DNA of 64,000 nt from Stenocarpella maydis (Eukaryota > Ascomycota > Sordariomycetes > Diaporthales > Diaporthaceae): contig NQMI01000022.1 in the NCBI GenBank assembly GCA_002270565.1, forward strand, positions 426,517-490,516, given 5' to 3'. This document shows, in pieces, positions 44,568 through 60,564 of this stretch; position 1 is the stretch's first letter; each line of letters starts with the position of its first letter. Position numbers and translations under genes: made by a program. The notes under the pieces were generated by a model. The model did no database searches and had not been told where the DNA came from. It saw only the letters and a list, made by a program, of their open reading frames with translations.

Positions 44568-45778
44568 ATGGGCCTCAAGGCATACGACAACTCCAGAGAC
44601 GTCAATTGCAGTGCGCCGGCGGCCATGAGCGACAGATTAGGCAATTATACGGGGCCATGCCCCTTTCAGGATGTTCTGCCGGTGGAGATCAGGATCCACA
44701 TCTACGAGTACATCCTCTTTGAGAACGGCAACTTCTTCAGCCTCGAGGAGGAAGGGCGCTCCATCCCGACCCTGTTCCCAAAGCTGAGGTCGCCCCCGAA
44801 GAAGAAGATGTGCGGCCTGCACGAGGCCGAGAGGCCGCACTCGGCGGGGAGCCAGGACAACGGCAGCGGCAACATCATGTCGCTACTGCTGACGAGTAAC
44901 AAGATGTTAGTCATATCCCACACAGCACAACCCTCTTGCTCCCGCACAGCAACCATATAGCCCAACCACCACCACCACCACCACCACCACTATATTACGT
45001 GCACACGCGTCACGCACGCAGCCAGCCAATCTAGACAAAAGAAAACGGACCGCTAACACAGACGCCGCCCCCGCCCCACAGCTACCACGAGGCCGCCAGC
45101 CTGCTATACTCGTCGTCCTTCTTCCGGCTGCGCGGGATCCACCCGATGATCCAGTTCATCAACACCGTGTCCCCGGCGCACCTGGCGCTGGTGCGGTCGC
45201 TCAAGCTGGTGTGGGACGACCAGGGGTGGGCGGACGCGCCCGAGTTCGACACGCCGACGCTGCGGTCGGCGTGGCCCTCGCTGTGCGACGCCCTGGCCAC
45301 GCAGTTCGCGTCGCTGCGCAACCTGTACGTGGCGCTGGGGATGCCCAGCAACGAGGCGCACGTCGAGGAGACGTACCTGGGCCCGCTCAGGCGGGTGCGG
45401 CAGGCGCCCAACTTCAGGGTGTGCATCCCCGTGGGGCTCCTCGAGAGGTTCGAGGGCCTGGACCGGCGGCTCGAGGCGAGGGACAGGGACCGCCGCGGCG
45501 GCGACTGCCCCTTCGCGCTGTGCAGGCACACGGCGGGCGAGGTGTGCCCCAGCCGCAAGGAGGTGGTGCAGGCCGAGTGGCTGGGGTCCAGCAGGCCCGA
45601 GACCCCGAGGCTCAAGGTGCAGCACCCGAACGTGCCGGGGCTGGAGCCGTGGGCCGACGGGGAGTGGGCGACCGAGAAGGACGACGTGCTTGGGGAGGCC
45701 ATGCTGGCGGGCGACAGGGGACTGGGCGCGCCGCAGTGGTCCCAGTCCGGTCAGGCTTCTACCCAGAGGTCATCATGA
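44568..45778 (+). CDS. DUF7730-like fungal protein (F-box-neighbour type)
   Basis: Exons 44568-44905 and 45082-45778 flank a 176-bp intron (GTTAGT..CCACAG) that contains an ACC repeat; the product is 344 residues. The N-terminal part has an F-box-like leader, FQDVLPVEIRIHIYEYILFE. After splicing comes LLLTSNKIYHEAASLLYSSS, then FFRL, followed by the strand-helix pattern LALVRSLKLVWDD typical of the large fungal DUF7730 family. Function is unknown; many members occur in expanded families. The annotated frame ends QASTQRSS, but the +1 frame from about 45748 reads GFYPEVIMIIRPGDGREVVL to a stop at 45816 and looks more protein-like, so a small indel near 45750 is possible. Confidence 0.7.
44963..44992 (+). 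repeat. ACC microsatellite in an intron
   Basis: About nine tandem ACC units lie inside the intron of the DUF7730-like gene, downstream of the GTTAGT donor. Confidence 0.85.
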
Positions 45779-46392
45779 TCATCAGGCCCGGGGACGGACG
45801 AGAGGTGGTGCTGTAGTGTTGTATGCGTCTTGTGTGTGTATTCCGGCTATGCATTGTCCTGGCCCTTCCCCTGTATAATCCAGGTCCCGTAGGACATTTA
45901 ATGTCGGTCGGGTTCGACCGGGTGGCTGTAGTATAAACCCGAAGTCTAATTTGTAACTCGGCAGAAGATTGGTGTGTTTCGAGTGCTGCGAGTCATCACC
46001 AGGATACGTCTCCAGGGCATAAATAAGATGCGAGGCGGAGACGGGAGAGCGATGCAGGGTGATGCAGCTATGATCAACCGAGCAGCCGAAGCTCCAGGCC
46101 GTCTCAGCGGTACGGATTTAGTGGGCGGACAGACAGACAGCCTTTGCATTACGCCCATCGCGGAGAGCAAGGGCGGAATGAGCACGGGTAGCCTTCCGTC
46201 AGTTTGCCGCCAGCCGAGTGGGGATCAGATCCCTGTCCGCCCCCCCCCTCCCGGCAGAACCCGAGCCCTACACCCCTGCAGCAACCTTATAGGTACCTCT
46301 GGCACCTCTGCCTTGCCTGCCCCGTCGCGTGCGCGAACAAACCAGGGCAAGCAGCAGGCAGAATTGGCACAAGCGCGACGACGTTTTTGCAG

Positions 46393-46423
<31 letters not shown>

Positions 46424-46469
46424 GCACACAGCCCACCCACTCCCTAAGCAAACCAGCAGCCTGCCCATC
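45779..46469. other. Intergenic with AGC microsatellite
   Basis: No gene is supported. An AGC/CAG trinucleotide run at about 46389-46421 lies some 50 bp upstream of the SmF start codon, probably in its leader. Confidence 0.5.
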
Positions 46470-47069
46470 ATGAGTGTGAGTCGGCCCACCTCCCCATTGC
46501 GATATTCATACACATTCAGACTAACCAGCGTCGTCGTCGCAGTTCATGCCAGTCAACCCCCGGCCCTTCCTCCAGGACCTGTATGTGCTCCTCCTCCCGC
46601 CCTAACACCCCAGCGCGCCGCCCACACCCCACGTCGCAAAACCCATACGGGATGGGGATTGCGAGAGGCTGACAGCTGCGTGACAGGGTAAACAAGGAGA
46701 TCTGGGTGCGTCTCAAGTGGGGGGAGACCGAGTACAAGGGAAGACTGTGAGACACTACCGACCGCCCATGGCATAATAACATCACCATGTATATGTATAT
46801 TTATATACACATACACACATATACCTACAACACCACACCACGCATACTCGTCGCCCCGGCCGCGGTTGCAACCGGAATTGCTGACCTGGGCTCTTCCCTA
46901 CAGGGTCTCCATCGACAGCTACATGAACATCCAGCTGGCCAACGCAGAGGAATACATCAAGAACAACTTCTCCGGCTCGCTGGGCCAGGTCCTCATCCGC
47001 TGCAACAACGTGCTCTGGATCCGGGCCGTGGGCGAGGGCGAGAACGGGGACGTCAAAATGGACGGCTGA
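46470..47069 (+). CDS. smf1: Small nuclear ribonucleoprotein F (SmF)
   Basis: Four exons (46470-46475, 46543-46580, 46687-46746, 46904-47069) encode 89 residues. The first coding exon is only ATGAGT, followed by GTGAGT. The protein is a complete Sm fold: Sm1 with [20 protein letters not shown], then [16 protein letters not shown], and Sm2 with [16 protein letters not shown]. SmF is one of seven proteins forming the heteroheptameric ring on U1, U2, U4 and U5 snRNAs. Length matches known SmF. Every junction leaves a Leu or Ser codon intact, which supports this four-exon model. It lies next to PRMT5 and Prp43. Confidence 0.93.
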
Positions 47070-47611
47070 TGCGGGACTACGACGACGGGCGGCTGGGAAC
47101 TCGGGGAGGGAAGGATATGCGGGGTTAATTAGCGCTCGACGGTCGCCCTGGGCATAATCCAGAGCGGACTCGGAACCAGCCTCGATACACGTCTCCAACG
47201 CTCCATGACGCAGGCAGCAGCTAGCAGGCAGACAGCAGGGCAAGGGGTGACCAGGACCACCGTCGCCACGGCGGCGTTTCGGGTGGGAAAAGAGCTTTCA
47301 AGACCGCGAGAACGCGAACCCCTACGCCTTACTCTGCTGGGGATAAATCCCAATGGGGTTGCTATGCATATGACTAGGTACGGCAAAATCACACACACAC
47401 ACACAAGACATGCTTGTTCCATAAGAATGCCTCCAGCTTAGCCAGAATCCCAATCAGCAGCAGCAGCGGAAGCAGCCATCATGACCCCACCAGCAGCACC
47501 AGCACCAGCACCAGCACCAGCAACTGCAACTGCAACTGCAACAGCGTCAGCGTTGCCGGCGACTCTGTCCCTCGCATCGGGAATGCCAGCCTCGAGCGTG
47601 TGTCCTGCGCC
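47070..47611. other. Convergent spacer with CAG/CAGCAC repeats
   Basis: The spacer between SmF and the 3' end of the PRMT5 gene contains repeats of AGCAGC and CAGCAC (47456-47525) and CAACTG (47519-47545). They are outside the coding region of both genes and probably lie in the PRMT5 3' untranslated region. Confidence 0.5.
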
Positions 47612-50203
47612 CTACTGCATGAGACATGCCACCTTGCGGCTGCTGTGCATCTCCGACGATGCGACCTTGACCCTCGTCTTGGGGCCGATCCACACGTACG
47701 CCTCAACCATCCACTCGTACCAGACCTTGGTGTCGTCGGTCTGCCGCCACATGCTGACCTCGAGGTCCGAGTCCTGAGGAAAGTAGAGAGGGTGCTGCCG
47801 GTTGAACGTATTAGCATGCGCGCACAAGACCATAGGCTGTGAAGTGACTCTTGCAGGAGCACCCTGTAGACAGCGCTCACCTTGAGGGGGAAGAATATCG
47901 GGAACCACGAGACCATGTCCTTGCTCTTCTTGTCGATCTGGTCCGGCAGGATGCTCAGCTCCACCAGCTCCTTGCCCTCGCCCGTCTGCGCCCGGTAGAG
48001 CGTGCTCTCGAAGTAGCCCGCCAGGCCGTGGCAGACACCCCGAGGGCGGCAGTAGAAGGTGAGGTGCGTGTGCCGGGCGTTGTGCTCGTTGGTGCCGCCC
48101 GAGTTGTTCATGGAGCCGCCGCCCCCGTTGCGCAGCCTCGGCGCGTGCGACACGGGTCCGTTCTCGGCCTCCCACTTCTCGATGAGGGAGCCCGCGACGG
48201 GGTGCACAAACTCCCACGCCTGCTGGAACCGCGGCTTCCCGGGCACCTTCTGCGAGATGAGGTCCAGCTGGTACAGCCGCACCACCCACGGCGTCTCGAA
48301 GGCGTTGGCGTCGGTCGGGGCGATGGTCCGCAGGTGCGCGTGGATCTTGGGCGTCGCGATGGGAGACAGCCATGCCGTGTACGACTCGGGGATCGAGATC
48401 CCGTACGGCCGCACGATGTGCTTCTGGATGCCATCGATGCACTCGGGCGACAGCTCGTTGTCGCCGAACGAGCCCAGCAGCTCTGTCACTAGGATGTCCA
48501 CCTTGGGTGGTGCGCTGCCCGTATAGCCATGCGGTCGCGGCCCCGTCCAGTCGCGCATGTCCGTCTTGACCACCGTCACACGCCCGCCCCAGACGGTCTC
48601 GTTCTGCCGCAGGAGATACACGTAGGCGTTCTGGTTCTTCTCCACCGCCCACATCTGGATGGGCATCCCACTGCGCTCGCTAGCCCTCAGCGCACGCGTC
48701 ACCAGCGGGCCCCGGCCGGCCCCGGCGACGGTTACCACGAGCTCGGCATTGTCGCCCTTGAGGGACGAGGTCGGCTTGCCGAGCTGTTTCCACTCGCTCA
48801 TGGCCTGGAACATGGCCTCCTCGTACAGGTCGTACTTGACGGGATCGTCCTCGAACATCTCGTACGTCGCCGACTCGAGGTTGTCAGATAGTGGCTGCAG
48901 CGGGCTCTGCAGCCAGTCCTGGAAGCTCGTCAGCATGTCCGTCTCGAGAGGCCCGAGCGGCGCCTGCTGGCGCTCCAGGTGGCTCATGTACAGCACATGG
49001 GCGTTCATGCCTGGAAGGCTCTTGGCGAGAGCGTCGCTGTGCGCTGCCTCTCCGAGGGTTGGGAACTCGGCCTGGACGGCCACGGCCGCCTCTGCGGCCG
49101 CCTGGAGGTCGGCCACGGATGGCCCGACATCGTAGAGGAGAAACCAAGGGGCATTCTTCAGGCGCATGTAGCTGAAGATCATGTCCTGGTGATGCCGGGT
49201 GAGAGACGGGTTGCCGGTCTTGTTGGGCTGGAAGGTGCTGGGCCCGAGGGTCAGGTAGTGCAGGGGCTCAGAAAACCACCGGGTCTGGAGCTCCTTCTCC
49301 GGGAGACGTCGTGGGATCCTCAAGGCTGTGGTAGATTGGATTATTAGCAGGAGGCCAGTGTGACAATGAAGAGGAGACAATAACACAACTGCGTAGCCTT
49401 ACCAACAAGTAGCCTGGGTGAGTACTGGCAGACGGAGCGGATGGTGTGCCACGTATCCCAGGACCCGAAGAGATCAACCTCGTCATCCTGTGGGCCAGCC
49501 TTCGCCGCGTCCTCGGACCCCTGAAGCTCCTCAGACAGCAGCTGTGCCTTCTCCTCTAGGCCAGGCTCGCGGTACATGGGCATATGGATAATGATGTTGA
49601 CCCTGGTGGCCACCTCGAAGGTTTCCTGCACCGCCCTCACGTACTGGGCAATCGCCCTCACATCGCCGTCCTGTCTTGGCCCTGGGATCACAACATTGCG
49701 CACGCCACAAAAGTTGGCATAGGCGACCTCCAGGTTCAAGGCCTGGCGTGAGATGCTGGCAATGACGGGGTCCTTGGAGCAGAGGTCGATCCACGGACTC
49801 GAGTAGGCCAGCACATTAAGCACGTATGAACTGGGAACGAGGCTTGTGTCCTTGTTGGTGAGAGTCGGCACGGTGGGGCCGGGCAGTGACGGGTTGGCCT
49901 TCTCTGCAGCCGACAGATTTGAGGCGTCCAGGCCGCTCAGATGGGACCTGTAAAGCTCCTTGACACGCTGGTGGAAGTGCTCATTGGTGATTGGCGCCGT
50001 GGCGAACCCGAACTGAGAGGAGGCTTAGTGCTGTTGTTGTCGTGCCTGGGATAGAGAGCACTTACGCCGGCGTTGAGGACCTGCGTGTACTGTCCATCAG
50101 TGAGGGCCTCGGTCCTGGAGGAGTCGTGCTGGCCGATCCAAAAGGTTGGACGGACTTGGGCGAAAGCGCCCGACTCCGGGTTCAGAGAGCCGCTGGAAGG
50201 CAT
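47612..50203 (-). CDS. skb1: Protein arginine methyltransferase 5 (PRMT5/Skb1)
   Basis: Four exons (50066-50203, 49403-50012, 47881-49325, 47612-47773) encode 784 residues; introns are 53, 77 and 107 bp. The N-terminal TIM-barrel region includes WIDLCSKDPVIASISRQALN and the middle region has FSEPLHYLTLGPSTFQPN. The Rossmann core has SAM motif I VAGAGRGPLV (about 450) and the PRMT5 double-Glu loop TELLGSFGDNELSPE (about 530-545). The C-terminal beta-barrel ends EMHSSRKVACLMQ. PRMT5 makes symmetric dimethylarginine on Sm proteins, histones and others; the fission yeast homologue Skb1 also acts in cell-cycle control. It is convergent with SmF, a subunit of its substrate complex, and divergent from prp43. 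Confidence 0.94.
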
Positions 50204-53444
<3,241 letters not shown>

Positions 53445-56400
53445 GCGAACCCCGATGCGACTAGGCAGCGCCGTATTCACATGTGACGAGTATGGAGTTC
53501 GGAGATGGTAATTACTGATTCTGTAGACTGGTTGGCTTATCAAGATACAGCAAAGGACGCCGCGTTCGGCTCCGTGGTGGAGGGGTTCGAAGGGAGGCAA
53601 AGACGGGTACAACCACAGGCTGTAAGGTATAGACAGTGGTCCAGGTCCTACATCTTGTCATGGTTTCTCAAGGGAGGCTGGAAAGTGGGCTTCTCTGAGT
53701 CTCGGATCAGAGAATACATTGCCCCTAGGTTTAGAACAGACAGAGAGGGCGTGCAAGCCTAGGCGAGGTTGCGGATGAATCAAGCGGGACCTCCTCGACA
53801 AATGTTTCCAAATCAACCGGAATCAGGCCATGACCAGCCGCTTGAGCAAGCACTGCGACGTCGTTCTGGAGCGACCACCGCTCCCGCCTCCCCAAATTAA
53901 TTTCCCGTCCTCTGCTGCAGGTCTCGCGACGTGACCCGCCCTCGCGTAACGAAACCCGCCCCGCCGCGAGGAGAGGGGCACGGAGCTGTCGTGCCACGAG
54001 CTTCGGCGCCGTGCTACAGTGGCGAGTGCCACGCAGGGAGGAAGGGTAAGAAGAAGGAAGGAGGGACAGAACCTGCCTGTCGATCGAGATGGGCCGTTCG
54101 AGGTTTAGGCGGGAGAGAAAAGAGAGCGAGAGGTGAGGCGGGACGCGGGGCTGGCGATATATATTGTACGACGGGGCCAAGACGAGACGGAAGAAGCCGA
54201 GCACCTCCCCGAGGCAGGACGACCCCATCACCACACCCGTCCTCTGCGCAGCTCCAGGCCGGGGGAGGGGTGCGGGACGGGTGGAGTGAAGCTGCATGAG
54301 CAGAAGAAGGTGGGAAGGGGGGCACCCGGTGGGGGTGACTGAGATGGCCGGGCAAGCCGGGACTGACAGACTGGGCGACGTGTCCATCAAGGCAACTCAA
54401 GCCAGTAAGTAGTAAGTAGTATCTCGGTCAAGGACCAGTCCACCCCCCCTTTCCCCCCCCCAATACCTACAGGCAGACGCATCCACTCTGACGATGGAGG
54501 GGCGGAGGGGATCGCGATCTTGCAGGCGGCGTTGCTCATGGCTCATGGATCCCGCACATGGGATGAGAAACGGGGTGGGCGGATGGGTTGGATTCTTAGA
54601 ATCTTTATGGTGCTGCTCGACTGCCCCGTGCGATGGAGTCCATCCCCCTCCTCACTCGTCACACCCTCTCCTCCTTCTCCCTCCTTTGATTCCTCTCGCT
54701 TTGATTCCTCTTGTGGGACATGATGCGAGACACGGGATGGGGGATGTTTTTGTCGGCGGCCGATGGCAACACAGCCAGCGGTTCATACTTGCTAGGTCCT
54801 TGTAGATATATTATCGGGGTCTGTAGCAGAAAAGGCCGGCATCATCTCCCATGCATTTATCACCTCCATGTGGGTGAGACGCTAGTTTTGCAAATACACC
54901 ACCAGTCTAACCTGTGCAGGGGGGGGGTGTGGTTTATGATATGCCGTTAGGATTCACGCACATGGCGTGAACGGAACCCAGAGACCCAACCAATGTGACC
55001 AGGTTCCGAGGTCGCTCTCCGAAGATGAGATGCAGTTCGCTGCCGACATTGGACGAGGATGACGTCTCCCGCGCGCGCTGGCTTGTCCCCTTGGATACCT
55101 GTGGCGATCTGCTGAAAGCACTCACTGCCAGGTTCCTGATCCCTCTGGCTGTCCCCTCAACTGCCTCAGTAACGGGTCATTTGAAAATGGCAAGGGTGTC
55201 ATTCAAGGGTCTAAGCCGGGCTAGGGTGGTGTGAAGCCTCGTGGGCGAGCAGTGGGAACGCAAGGAAAACGTGTGGTTCTGTATCTGCCTGTTTTTGCCT
55301 TTTCTGTTCTGCCCCTTATTTTTTTTACTTATATCTTTTTCTTTCTTCTCACTTGTCACCCTGATTTCGCACAGTCAAGAAGAATATCCAAGAGCAAAAC
55401 TAAGATAAAAAAAATTAAAAAAAAAATGCATGAATGTGGGCATGGCAGCTCCTCCGAGCACCCCGCGTGGGTTGTTGGGAACAGTAACCACTCGCCTGCG
55501 TTTTTCTCATGCTTGCATGTCACCGGTCCATCTTGACTTGCTTGACCGGTTGAAACCTCCCCGGGCGTGTTTGTGTTACCTTCGACTTGACCTCGCAGTA
55601 GTGGGGATGATTTGGAGCAGTCTGTCGACGTTTGCGAGCATGCTGTGTGTGCGCATGTGGCAATGCCCTTCTCCCTGGGCGGTGGCACAGAAACATGCGG
55701 ACCACAGAAGCAAAAACAATCGCGGGTACCTGGCCCGCAGCCGCTGTTGCTCGATTGGCTGTGCCTTGTTTTAGGGTCGGACCACTAAATTGGACCTTTG
55801 GTGACTACTACACCGGTTGATGGGGACTCTCTGCTTACCTTCCATCCCCGTTCATGTGGTGGGATTAATCCGACAGAAGGCCGTGAGGATGTCCCGCCGA
55901 CTTTTGACTTGACCTCAGATGTCACAGAGACAGTGCAGCCCGAGCCTGGGGCGCGTCGTCCCCGTCGTGGTCGCTTGTCCTAGCAGTTTATGGAAGCACG
56001 GAGGAACGCGGTACTTATATATAGGGAGTTGTGCTCCGGCATATAAGCGCAGAGAAAACATGGTCGCACCATTCCTCCACCTCATCCCTCTGCAAGCTCG
56101 CTCCAGCAGGAGCTAGCACACGAAAGCAGGGACGAGCAGGTACGATGCCTCGGGGGTGCCTGTGTGAATAGCATGCAGCGCATGGCCGCACGCAAGTTGT
56201 GTCCCTGCTGAAGCGGAGGCCAGCTGATTATTCCTCCCACCTTCCCACCTTGATGAAGCGGCCGACGGCCGCGTTGGAATATCCTTGCCGCTCCAGGCGG
56301 GCTGGTGCCGGATCATGATGGTGGCAAGACACATCGAAACGATGATCCCCCCCCCCCATGCTGCCCTCGGCGACATCGGTGCGATGCGGGCATGCAAAGC

Positions 56401-59222
56401 CATGCCTTGTGGGTGATGTATCATTTTCGCACGGCGTGATAGTCGTTGGCAGTCTGGACGTGCAGTAGTATCCATCTATGAGGTCCTGTGGTCCTCGCAG
56501 TGCGACTGGGTTTGGGCCTGCGGTAGTTATGTCCCTGTTTCCTGTTCGTGTCTGCTCTTACCGTTGCCAGATATGGCTAGCCCAAAGCCATTCACATGCC
56601 TTTTGCAACGACAGAGCACACTGCATTTTGATGCGGCTGACATCTGCTATCAAGTGATGCCCACCGCCCAAGTGAGCAGTCGCAGGCTCGGATGGCGGAG
56701 TACAGCATGTCCTCCATTCGGAGCCGCAGGACATGCGCCGAGCCGGAAGTTAAGTAAAGACCGGTAAGCCGCGATCCTATTCAAAGCATGTGAAGTTCTC
56801 CGCGACCTGGGGGAAAGAAGCCCATCGCCATGCTTGGTGCCAGGCTCTCCGGCTGCAATTTGTGTCGAGACGCAAGTAATTCTTCGTAATTCTGACATAT
56901 CAGAAGTGCTTGCGCGGCTCAGTTGCCCGTCCTGATCAATGCCATGGTCACGGCGAATACGCGCGAATGCCGATAGACGGTGGGTAGCTCGCTACCAAGT
57001 TCTCCATCATCCATCTTGTGTCGAGGCTAGCCCGTCCGATCAACTGCCTGCTGCTGTGGCCTGAGTTCTTGATATCTGGGGGGCGAACGTTGTCGATCAG
57101 CACTGGCGCGGCCAGGTCCCACACAGCGAGGGCTGGAGATAGAAATGGGAATAGAGGTGCAGCATACCGACGCCCGAAGAAATCCTCCGCCCTCACAGAG
57201 CAGCCCACCGGAAACCAGCCGTAGAGGAGGGTATAAATACATGGTAGCCCCGCAGCATGCAGCCTCGGGGCTTGCAGCAGGCAGGAAGAGGTTGGTTTTC
57301 TCCTGCGGGGCGAGGACCACGCCGTGCGACCGGTCATGGCCAATGGCGGGATAGACTCGGAATTGGAGGTATCATGGTCAATTCTACGGCGTTGGTGGCA
57401 TGCATGATCTGGGCGGGCGAGCGGGTGCGCATGAAGTGCGGAGTGAGTTGATGTCGGCTGTGCGAGACCTGGCTTCGGACCCGTCGAGCCGAGCCTCGAC
57501 CAGGTAATAAGGTGAGCAAGCGAGTCAGAAGGAAGGGCAGCGGAGGGAAGCAAGGCTAAATGAAGGCAAAATCCTGGGGGGATGAGCAGAGCAGAGCAAA
57601 CCGTCGAGCGGGCGACGCCTTGGCGATTTGTTGAGGCATATTACAGAGAGGAACATGGCTGCCTTGGCTCAACATCTGAAGATTGGGACCGAGGGGTGTT
57701 TTTGGAGCGCCGCCACCACGACGAGTGGCTCTGATGGGGCGTGCGAGGGTGTGATTGAATGCATGGTGTCTCGCATGCCCTCGACGGACTGGCGTGCGAA
57801 TGGGAAGGGATCCGCCCGAGGCCCGTTAAGCGAAGGTGTGTCGGGGTCCGTGAATGGCGCGGGACAGAGCACTATGTGCTGAGCATGTGGCACGATGCCA
57901 GGATGTTGAGTGCTGCCACTACACGAGGGCTCGGTTTCCCCACAGGAATATGCACTGGGGACCGGAGAGAGGCTCCGGGGGGGGGGGGGCAGCAGCAGGG
58001 AAGTTTACTCGAAGGTACTCGAAGGAACGGCACGGCGGCGGCAGCGGATGGGTCTCGCAGGGTCGAGCCGAGTCCGAGGCGAGGGACTGACTTGTTGGTG
58101 ACGGGCATGTCACATCAGGCGTTGTGACAGGTCAGGAACGCGTGCTGCCGAATGAGGAGGCCCGTCACAATTGCAGCGGACAAGTCTGTTGGGGGCATCA
58201 AGAGGGAGACGCTTGGAGAGACGGTGTGATGATGCTATCCGCACCGGATATAAATCTTCTACTCGGTCCATATACACCACTCGAGTTAGATACTAATTCC
58301 GACCACCTGCATCTGTCAGACACACTGCCGGCAGGGGTCTGTCCGGGTCTGTCCTCTACAGGGGTCCAGAGAACCCCACCTGCTGATTTCTAGGGTACAT
58401 AGTAGGTAGGGCACGGAGTACCTGGGTAGGGTACTTGGTGTACACTACAATATCAGGACTGTGTCCTGCACCTCGGACAGCCCACCGCATCGCTTCCCAC
58501 GGGGTCACGGCACCGTGCCGTGTCGCACCGTTGCCAAATTGTGGCTTGATAAACAGTCAGATACACCTAGGTTGTCCCCAGAAGGAGCTCGAGTCGTCTC
58601 GTACTCCGTATGCTCGACTGACAAGGAGGGGAGAGGGACCGCCACGCAATTAGTTCCGGCTGCGTTGGTGAGGCCCCACTCATGCATGCCGCCACATGGT
58701 AGATATACCCTCCAGTTGGCTGGCCGTGTTACAGACGACGCAGTATACCAAGTATCCTACATATCACTGACACAGTAGTGTGTACGCACACCATGTCGAT
58801 CGCCCTTTGTTGAGCCTCATCATCACGTCTCTCGATTGAGTTTCGACAGGCTGGGGTTGTACAGCCTCCTGGGCTGGGCCGGGCTGGGCTGGCTGGCGGC
58901 TGCAACCCCCATCTTGTCTCGGTCACTCCCGCGTCCGTCCATGTACACTGCCGTCTATACTACCAAGGACAAGTCTAATAAGTCAGCACCAGCGCAGCCG
59001 TCGACTGTCAGTCAACATAACATGCGAGCTCTCTCGGTAGTTGTTTGGTGTGTAGCAGAACGCCTGAGCATTCAAGCCCTCTTATCCAAACGCTTATCTG
59101 CCTGCCACTTTTCACATCCTGCCCTCGCCTTTTTTTTTTTGTCTTCCTTTCTCTTTGTCCCTCCCATCTCCATCTTTCTGCCCCTCGGGAACAACCTTGG
59201 AACATCCTTGGAACATCAACCA

Positions 59223-59223
59223 C

Positions 59224-59287
<64 letters not shown>

Positions 59288-59288
59288 C
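59223..59288 (+). repeat. AAC microsatellite (about 21 units)
   Basis: A pure AAC/CAA run of about 65 bp. A frame through it would encode a poly-Asn tract, but flanking sequence does not support a gene. Confidence 0.95.
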
Positions 59289-60216
59289 GACAGGAATATC
59301 AACGACCAAACCCCTCCGCCTTTTGAGGGGGGGAGGGGGGAACTGACAGATGATACATTACACCGTCGTCCATCTCCGCCGTCTCCCCTGATTGGCCAAC
59401 CCACAAGCCCGCCTTCGGACAGCCTACAACAGGAAAACCACTTGAGCATCGCCCGCGGGTTAATCATGTCATGCTGATCCTCTGGCGTGCAGCTGAGGCC
59501 ATTCACATGCAGCAGCCGGAGTTTTTTTACCCGTTTATTAGTCATGAGCCCAAGCCCCCCTCTTCTGGGGCGCTCAATGTTCTGGGCATGTCGGCATCTC
59601 GAGGGCCACACATGCCCGCCGTGGTATGCCTGCCACCTGTGCGTAGTGTATTGTATCCACACGGCAGGGTGCATACACACACAGGCAGGCAGACACACAT
59701 ATTTGCAATTTGCGTCCCCACCTCATCCGCAGCGTGACAGCTACTATGTACAGTGGGGAGTTGCCCCATGTCAGAGGCCAAACCCCTGCCTCGTCGGACA
59801 ACGCGTGGGCTGGGCTTGTACATGGTACCTCAGCAGGTACTCGGGTGGCCTGCTGTATCCGGACATGGTTGACGGCCTGCCATGAACCCACAACGGGAGA
59901 GGTGACGACGCCCGTTGACCCGCCGCGGGTCGACCTGATGCCAGTGTCAAGTATCAGTGCCCGTGTCCACCCAGACCTGTGCCCTCGCCAGCCCATGCCA
60001 CAGCAAGGGCACGGTACAGCCCAACTGGGCGTCGGCTCATCTGCTACCCACGGTATTGTATCATCTACTACGGTGCCATCCCACAGCCCACCACCCCTCC
60101 CCTCCTCATATGGACCCCTGGAAGGTGGTCGAGCTTGACAGGTGTGGACCCCTGGTCTTCTGCTCATGCCACCCTTGCTCCTTGCACACCTTAAATGGTC
60201 CTCCTTCTGCGGCCAC

Positions 60217-60223
60217 ATATAAA
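60217..60223 (+). promoter_or_regulatory. Possible TATA box of the small Cys-rich gene
   Basis: ATATAAA lies about 340 bp upstream of the ATG at 60565 and is followed by a CT-rich leader (60400-60535), a common arrangement in strongly expressed fungal genes. Confidence 0.35.
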
Positions 60224-60461
60224 GTCTCAACTCTCTCCTCTCGGGTGATTCTGCCCTCTACTGCTCTCTATCCAGCCCTGCCAGCCCAGAAACCAACCGT
60301 CAACCTCCCAGCACCTGTCTTGGAGAGCCAACGGCCTGTCCCAGCGGGTTCTCTGTCCCCTCTCTGTGCCACGGGATAAATCTCTCCCGTCCTTCTCCCT
60401 CCCAAGAGTGTGAACAAGCCACACCCTCCCAATATTTTCTCTCCCTCCCTCTCCTTCCACT

Positions 60462-60529
60462 CCTGTCTCTTGCTCATCACCCCAACCTCCCCTGTCTCTT
60501 GCTCATCACCCCAACCTCCCCTGTCTCTT
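60462..60529 (+). repeat. 29-bp tandem duplication in a CT-rich leader
   Basis: Two complete direct copies (60462-60490 and 60491-60519) beginning CCTGTCTCTTGCTCATCACC, plus a partial third, lie just upstream of the small Cys-rich gene, probably in its 5' untranslated region. Confidence 0.85.
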
Positions 60530-60564
60530 TTTCCAGGCCCAAGCACCGTCCACCAGAAGCAATC

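Larger units (their letters stand above)
53445..60564. other. 7-kb gene-poor region rich in simple repeats
   Basis: I find no convincing coding frame. Several open frames of 100-220 codons exist (for example minus 53731-54390 and 56948-57553), but they lack domains, have low-complexity composition and no plausible splice partners. Simple sequences are frequent: an AAC run at 59223-59288, C, G and A homopolymers, and a 29-bp tandem duplication at 60462-60529. The region could be a long regulatory zone or host noncoding transcripts; sequence alone cannot tell. Confidence 0.45.

Noticed and set aside
53731..54390. A 219-codon minus-strand frame downstream of prp43
   Set aside because: Low-complexity Ser/Pro/Arg composition with no motif; it lies in a repeat-rich gene-poor region.
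56948..57553. A 201-codon minus-strand frame
   Set aside because: No domain, no intron signals and competing frames of similar quality; treated as chance.
58836..59477. An open frame with a long poly-Asn tract
   Set aside because: The tract comes from the AAC microsatellite, and the flanking residues do not look like protein.
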